The position numbers and the translations under genes were made by a program. Of a stretch of 34,777 nucleotides of DNA, positions 31,936-34,777 are shown piece by piece (within the stretch, counting starts at the first letter, position 1; every line of letters begins with the position of its first letter). Origin of the DNA: Syntrophaceae bacterium UBA2251 (GTDB lineage Bacteria; Desulfobacterota; Syntrophia; Syntrophales; UBA2251); the NCBI GenBank assembly GCA_002347815.1, contig DDXV01000021.1:1-34777 (forward strand), written 5' to 3'. The notes beneath the pieces are model-generated. The model saw only the letters and a program-made list of their open reading frames with translations. It made no database searches and was not told the origin of the DNA.

Positions 31936-33104
31936 TATTTTTTCTCCTTTTGATAGAGGGGCGACATGGCCCGCAGGCGTGCCACGATTCCGGGCAGAAC
32001 GGCGAGCACATGGTCCACGTCTTCTTCCGTCGTATGTCTTCCCAAACTGAACCGCAAGGTGCCATGGGCGAGTTCGTGGGACAGGCCGATGCCGATCAGG
32101 ACATGGGACGGCTCCAGGCTCTGAGAGGTGCAGGCCGAACCTGTGGCGCAGGCGATCCCTTCCATATCCAGACTCAAGACCAGGGACTCCCCTTCCACAA
32201 ACGCGATGGCGACGCTGACGTTGCTCGGCAGACGCCCCCGGGGGTCGCCGTTGAGAACCGTGTGCTCGATCCCGCCGACGATGCCCGCAATCAAGCGGTC
32301 TCTCAAGGCCGTCAGCCTGGGTCCTTCCACCTCTCGGCGTGCTTCGGCCAGGGCAATCGCCCGGCCCAGGCCGACAATGCCGGGAACGTTGTGGGTGGAG
32401 GCCCGCCGCCGCCGTTCCTGTTCGCCCCCGTGGAGGAACGGGGTGATCTTCGTCCCCTTCCGGATATAGAGCGCCCCGACGCCCTTCGGCCCGTAAAGCT
32501 TGTGGGCCGACAGGCTCAGGAGGTCCACGTCCAGTTCATCCACCTTGGTCGCCAGGTGGCCCGCCGTCTGGACCGCATCGGTATGGAACACGATGCCGCG
32601 TTCCCGGACGATCCGCCCGATGGCGGCGATGGGCTGGATCGTTCCGATCTCGTTGTTTGCATGCATGATGGAGACGAGGATCGTCTCGTCCGTGATCGCC
32701 CGCTGCACCGCCTCCGGATCGACGGATCCGCGGTCGTCGACGTCGAGATATGTGACATGAAAGCCCTTGCCCTCCAGAAACCGGCAGGTCTCCAAAACGG
32801 CATGGTGCTCGATCTTCGACGTGATGATATGATGGCCCCTGTCTTTTTTCGCATCGGCCACACCCTTGAGGGCCAGGTTGTCACTCTCCGTCCCTCCCGC
32901 CGTGAAGACGATCTCCTCCGGACGGGCCCCAAGGACTTCGGCAACGGTCGATCGGGCCTCCTCGACGGCCCGTCCGGCCTCCCGACCTTCCTGATGGACG
33001 CTGGACGGATTTCCAAAGACGTCCGTCCAGAACGGCAGCATCGCCCGGACCACCTCCGGATCGGTCGGCGTGGTGGCGGCATGGTCCATGTAGATACGTT
33101 TCAT
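31935..33104 (-). CDS. iscS: Cysteine desulfurase IscS/NifS
   Basis: A 389-residue PLP enzyme that turns cysteine into alanine and leaves a persulfide for transfer. It starts MKRIYMDHAATTPT, has Lys202 in SAHKLYGPKG for PLP and the mobile loop with Cys325 in ATGSACTS that carries the persulfide, followed by LEPSHVL. The loop matches the IscS/NifS class. The ribosome site is GAGAGGAAGA. Neighbours iscU, mnmA and nadA are all plausible clients, and FdhD elsewhere in the window is a known kind of IscS partner. Confidence 0.96.
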   Translation of the reverse strand: MKRIYMDHAATTPTDPEVVRAMLPFWTDVFGNPSSVHQEGREAGRAVEEARSTVAEVLGARPEEIVFTAGGTESDNLALKGVADAKKDRGHHIITSKIEHHAVLETCRFLEGKGFHVTYLDVDDRGSVDPEAVQRAITDETILVSIMHANNEIGTIQPIAAIGRIVRERGIVFHTDAVQTAGHLATKVDELDVDLLSLSAHKLYGPKGVGALYIRKGTKITPFLHGGEQERRRRASTHNVPGIVGLGRAIALAEARREVEGPRLTALRDRLIAGIVGGIEHTVLNGDPRGRLPSNVSVAIAFVEGESLVLSLDMEGIACATGSACTSQSLEPSHVLIGIGLSHELAHGTLRFSLGRHTTEEDVDHVLAVLPGIVARLRAMSPLYQKEKK

Positions 33105-33167
33105 TCTTCCTCTCCTTTTCTCGGACGCCCGTTTTCGATCCGTTGCGGCCCGTCCGAAAGAAAAGGG

Positions 33168-34070
33168 TCAATAGGCGAGCATCCGCTCGATGCTCCGGAA
33201 CGCCCGACGGCGCGTCTCCTCCGGGACGTCCACGACGGGCGAGAGTTCCTGTAAGGTCTGCAAGACCTTCTCCAGGGTGGTCCGCTTCATATTCGGGCAG
33301 ACGGCGTGCTCCGCGGCCGGGTAAAAGCGCTTGCCCGGGTTCTCCTTTGCCAGGCGGTGAAGGATGCCGACTTCCGTGCCGACGATGAATTCCACAGCCG
33401 ACGTCCCGCGGACGAAGGTGCACATCCCCTCCGTGGAGAGAACCGCATCGGCCAGGGCCGTCACATCCGGTCTGCATTCGGGATGTGCCACCACCGTCGC
33501 CCCGGGATGCAGGGCCCTCTGCAGCGCGATGTCCTCTGGCAGGATGCGGGCGTGCGTCGGGCAGAATCCCCGCCAGGGGATGAAGGCGCGTCCCGTCTTC
33601 CCCTCGATCCAATGGGCGAGGTACCGGTCGGGGACGAAGATCACCTCCCCGTCCGCCGGCAGCGCGCGCCTCACCATCCGCTCCGCATTCCCCGACGTGC
33701 AGCACAGATCGCACTCCGCCTTGACGGCCGCGGTCGTATTCACGTAGCACATGACGGTCGCCCCCGGATGTCGGGCCTTGAGCTGACGCAGGTCGTCCGC
33801 GGTGATCATGTCCGCCATCGGGCAGCCCGCCTCGCTGTCGGGAATCAGGACGGTTTTCCCGGGGGAAATAATCTTTGCCGTCTCCGCCATGAAATAGACG
33901 CCGCAGAAGACGATGACCTCCGCGTCCGTCCGGGCGGCCTGAATGCTCAACCCGAGAGAATCTCCCACGTAATCGGCGACGTCCTGGATAACCGGGGGTT
34001 GGTAGTTATGGGCCAGGATGACGGCGCGCCGTTCCTTCTTCAACTGGATGATTGCTTCGACTAGGTCCAT
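33168..34070 (-). CDS. nadA: Quinolinate synthase NadA
   Basis: NadA condenses iminoaspartate with dihydroxyacetone phosphate to quinolinate, the precursor of NAD. It is an oxygen-sensitive [4Fe-4S] enzyme. The 300 residues are three similar domains with the cluster cysteines Cys83 (AGCPMAD), Cys170 (GFCPTH) and Cys258 (AVCPNMK), plus the substrate segments AHNYQ and MCYVNTT. The length equals the short thermophile-like form. Placement between iscR and iscS makes sense because the enzyme depends on cluster supply. nadB and nadC are not in the window. Confidence 0.96.
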   Translation of the reverse strand: MDLVEAIIQLKKERRAVILAHNYQPPVIQDVADYVGDSLGLSIQAARTDAEVIVFCGVYFMAETAKIISPGKTVLIPDSEAGCPMADMITADDLRQLKARHPGATVMCYVNTTAAVKAECDLCCTSGNAERMVRRALPADGEVIFVPDRYLAHWIEGKTGRAFIPWRGFCPTHARILPEDIALQRALHPGATVVAHPECRPDVTALADAVLSTEGMCTFVRGTSAVEFIVGTEVGILHRLAKENPGKRFYPAAEHAVCPNMKRTTLEKVLQTLQELSPVVDVPEETRRRAFRSIERMLAY

Positions 34071-34210
34071 CGCCTGCTCACCGATCTGCCGCGCCGGTCG
34101 TCACCGTCCGCCATACCCGCGAACCTTCCTTCCGTCACGATCCTTTCGATATCCCGTCTGATCGCGGCCGGACCCGTCCTCGCGGGGGGCTCTGCTTCCC
34201 AATCCGTCCG

Positions 34211-34651
34211 TCAAATGTTGCTCATGATTTCCCCGTCCGCCCTGGCCCGGGTTTTGCCGACCAGATCGGCCAGGGTCATGCCTCTGAGGGTGTCGGCAAT
34301 CCGCTCGCCAATGATCGACCAGACATCCCTGCTGACACAGGTGGATACCCGACGGCAGACCGACGGATCCTTGACGCAGTCCACCAGACACGAATCGCCC
34401 TCGAGGACGTCCATGATCTCTTTCAGGTTGATCCGGTCCGGCTCCCGGCCCAGGCTATAGCCGCCGTAGGCCCCGCGACTGGAGTTGACGAGGCCGCTGG
34501 CCCGGAGGGGGATCATGATCAGGCTCAGATATTTTTCCGAGATCTCTTCGGACTTCGCGATATCCTTGAGAAATACCGGTTTCTCCCCGTAGTGTTGAGC
34601 CAGAACGAGCATCAACCTCATCCCGTAACGCGCCCGTGTCGAAAGCTTCAT
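34211..34651 (-). CDS. iscR: Rrf2-family regulator, IscR-like
   Basis: A 146-residue winged-helix transcription factor whose DNA binding depends on an Fe-S cluster. The N-terminus MKLSTRARYGMRLMLVLA and the wing segment RGAYGGYSLGR are typical of the family. The cluster loop has Cys88, Cys92, Cys99 and Cys105, close to the three-cysteine pattern of E. coli IscR. AGGGGG precedes the ATG. It leads the Fe-S and sulfur block; the 140 bases to nadA contain no visible promoter or terminator. Autoregulation is likely from the inverted repeat over its promoter. Confidence 0.94.
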   Translation of the reverse strand: MKLSTRARYGMRLMLVLAQHYGEKPVFLKDIAKSEEISEKYLSLIMIPLRASGLVNSSRGAYGGYSLGREPDRINLKEIMDVLEGDSCLVDCVKDPSVCRRVSTCVSRDVWSIIGERIADTLRGMTLADLVGKTRARADGEIMSNI

Positions 34652-34665
34652 GAAGTCCCCCTGTA

Positions 34666-34697
34666 ATTCCTACTATCGCTATCGTTTTGGTAGTAAT
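34666..34697. promoter_or_regulatory. Candidate IscR operator
   Basis: ATTCCTAC (34666-34673) and GTAGTAAT (34690-34697) form an inverted repeat with 7 of 8 matches and a 16-base spacer. Between them CGATAG occurs twice in tandem on the minus strand. The repeat spans the -10 box to just past the expected transcription start, the place for repression. The site does not match the E. coli IscR consensus closely. Confidence 0.5.
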
Positions 34698-34722
34698 TAA
34701 ACCACGCAGGCCATTTTGTCAA
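34696..34722 (-). promoter_or_regulatory. Promoter of the iscR block
   Basis: On the minus strand a perfect TTGACA (34717-34722) is followed by TTTAAT (34696-34701) after only 15 bases; TAATTA at a 17-base spacing is the alternative -10. It would read iscR and probably nadA, iscS, iscU and mnmA. Confidence 0.6.
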
Positions 34723-34739
34723 CATTCTTTTTCTCTTCT

Positions 34740-34777
34740 TGTCACTAACAAATGATCTGTCCGGTTTGTTAATGTCA
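34740..34777. repeat. Long inverted repeat at the right edge
   Basis: Two 13-base arms (34740-34752 and 34765-34777) match as an inverted repeat at 11 of 13 positions, with a perfect core TAACAAA/TTTGTTA and a 12-base spacer. It lies about 20 bases upstream of the iscR -35 box. It may be an activator site or belong to a gene beyond the window. Confidence 0.45.

Noticed and set aside
33105..33167. A hairpin between nadA and iscS (CGGACG/CGTCCG)
   Set aside because: The stem is interrupted, the loop is long and no T run follows, so it is not a convincing terminator.
1..34777. CRISPR arrays, insertion sequences, phage or defence genes
   Set aside because: No regularly spaced repeats and no transposase, integrase, Cas or defence-domain proteins were seen on either strand.

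Overview
The window looks like ordinary chromosome of a GC-rich, Gram-negative, probably anaerobic proteobacterium of the old Deltaproteobacteria (Desulfobacterota), perhaps near Syntrophales. That placement is inference. It rests on the outer-membrane genes (a BamD-like lipoprotein, a CusCBA tripartite pump), an AMP-forming phenylacetate-CoA ligase next to a double-ACT protein, a homodimeric 'eukaryotic-type' isocitrate dehydrogenase, FdhD, and a methionine route through MetX/MetY. I see no transposase, integrase, phage gene or CRISPR array. One gene at the left edge is truncated.

Layout. 1-1000: a half-length MFS transporter on the minus strand, then tRNA-Asn(GTT) with its own promoter. 1088-4634: a variant thiolase, a monofunctional peptidoglycan glycosyltransferase on the minus strand, and a secreted LysM-NlpC/P60 hydrolase, with intrinsic terminators after the thiolase and the hydrolase. 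4635-10704: a leader of about 265 bases with three stem-loops, then a tight plus-strand operon of aconitase, isocitrate dehydrogenase, RlmN and an APH-like/P-loop kinase fusion (overlapping ends). 10717-12777: bamD and trxA on the minus strand, divergent from a purine phosphorylase. 12857-16866: a minus-strand run of patatin lipase, glycerophosphodiesterase, phenylacetate-CoA ligase, double-ACT protein and an uncharacterised protein made of two 55-residue Cys-containing repeats. 17061-17858: fdhD alone on the plus strand. 17954-24290: a copper/silver efflux operon on the minus strand: Met-rich YtkA-like periplasmic protein, CusC, CusB, CusA. 24425-34651: twelve same-direction minus-strand genes.

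The last block is the most coherent part. Read 5' to 3' it is iscR, nadA, iscS, iscU, mnmA, metY, metX, metW, an unknown membrane protein, cysK, cysE and a MOSC protein. It joins Fe-S assembly, an Fe-S enzyme of NAD synthesis, tRNA thiolation, methionine synthesis, cysteine synthesis and a sulfur-carrier domain. An Rrf2/IscR gene leads the series, with an inverted repeat over its promoter. Sulfide can enter through CysK and MetY, cysteine feeds IscS, and IscS persulfide can feed IscU and MnmA, and perhaps FdhD and the MOSC protein. Breaks or attenuation are possible, because a terminator-like hairpin sits between metX and metW.

Most worth a second look: the unknown membrane protein inside the sulfur block, the tandem 55-residue repeat protein, the structured leader of the aconitase operon, the copper operon with a Met-rich first protein, His motifs in CusB and a perfect 19-bp palindrome at its promoter, and the residue changes in the thiolase, MnmA and purine phosphorylase.
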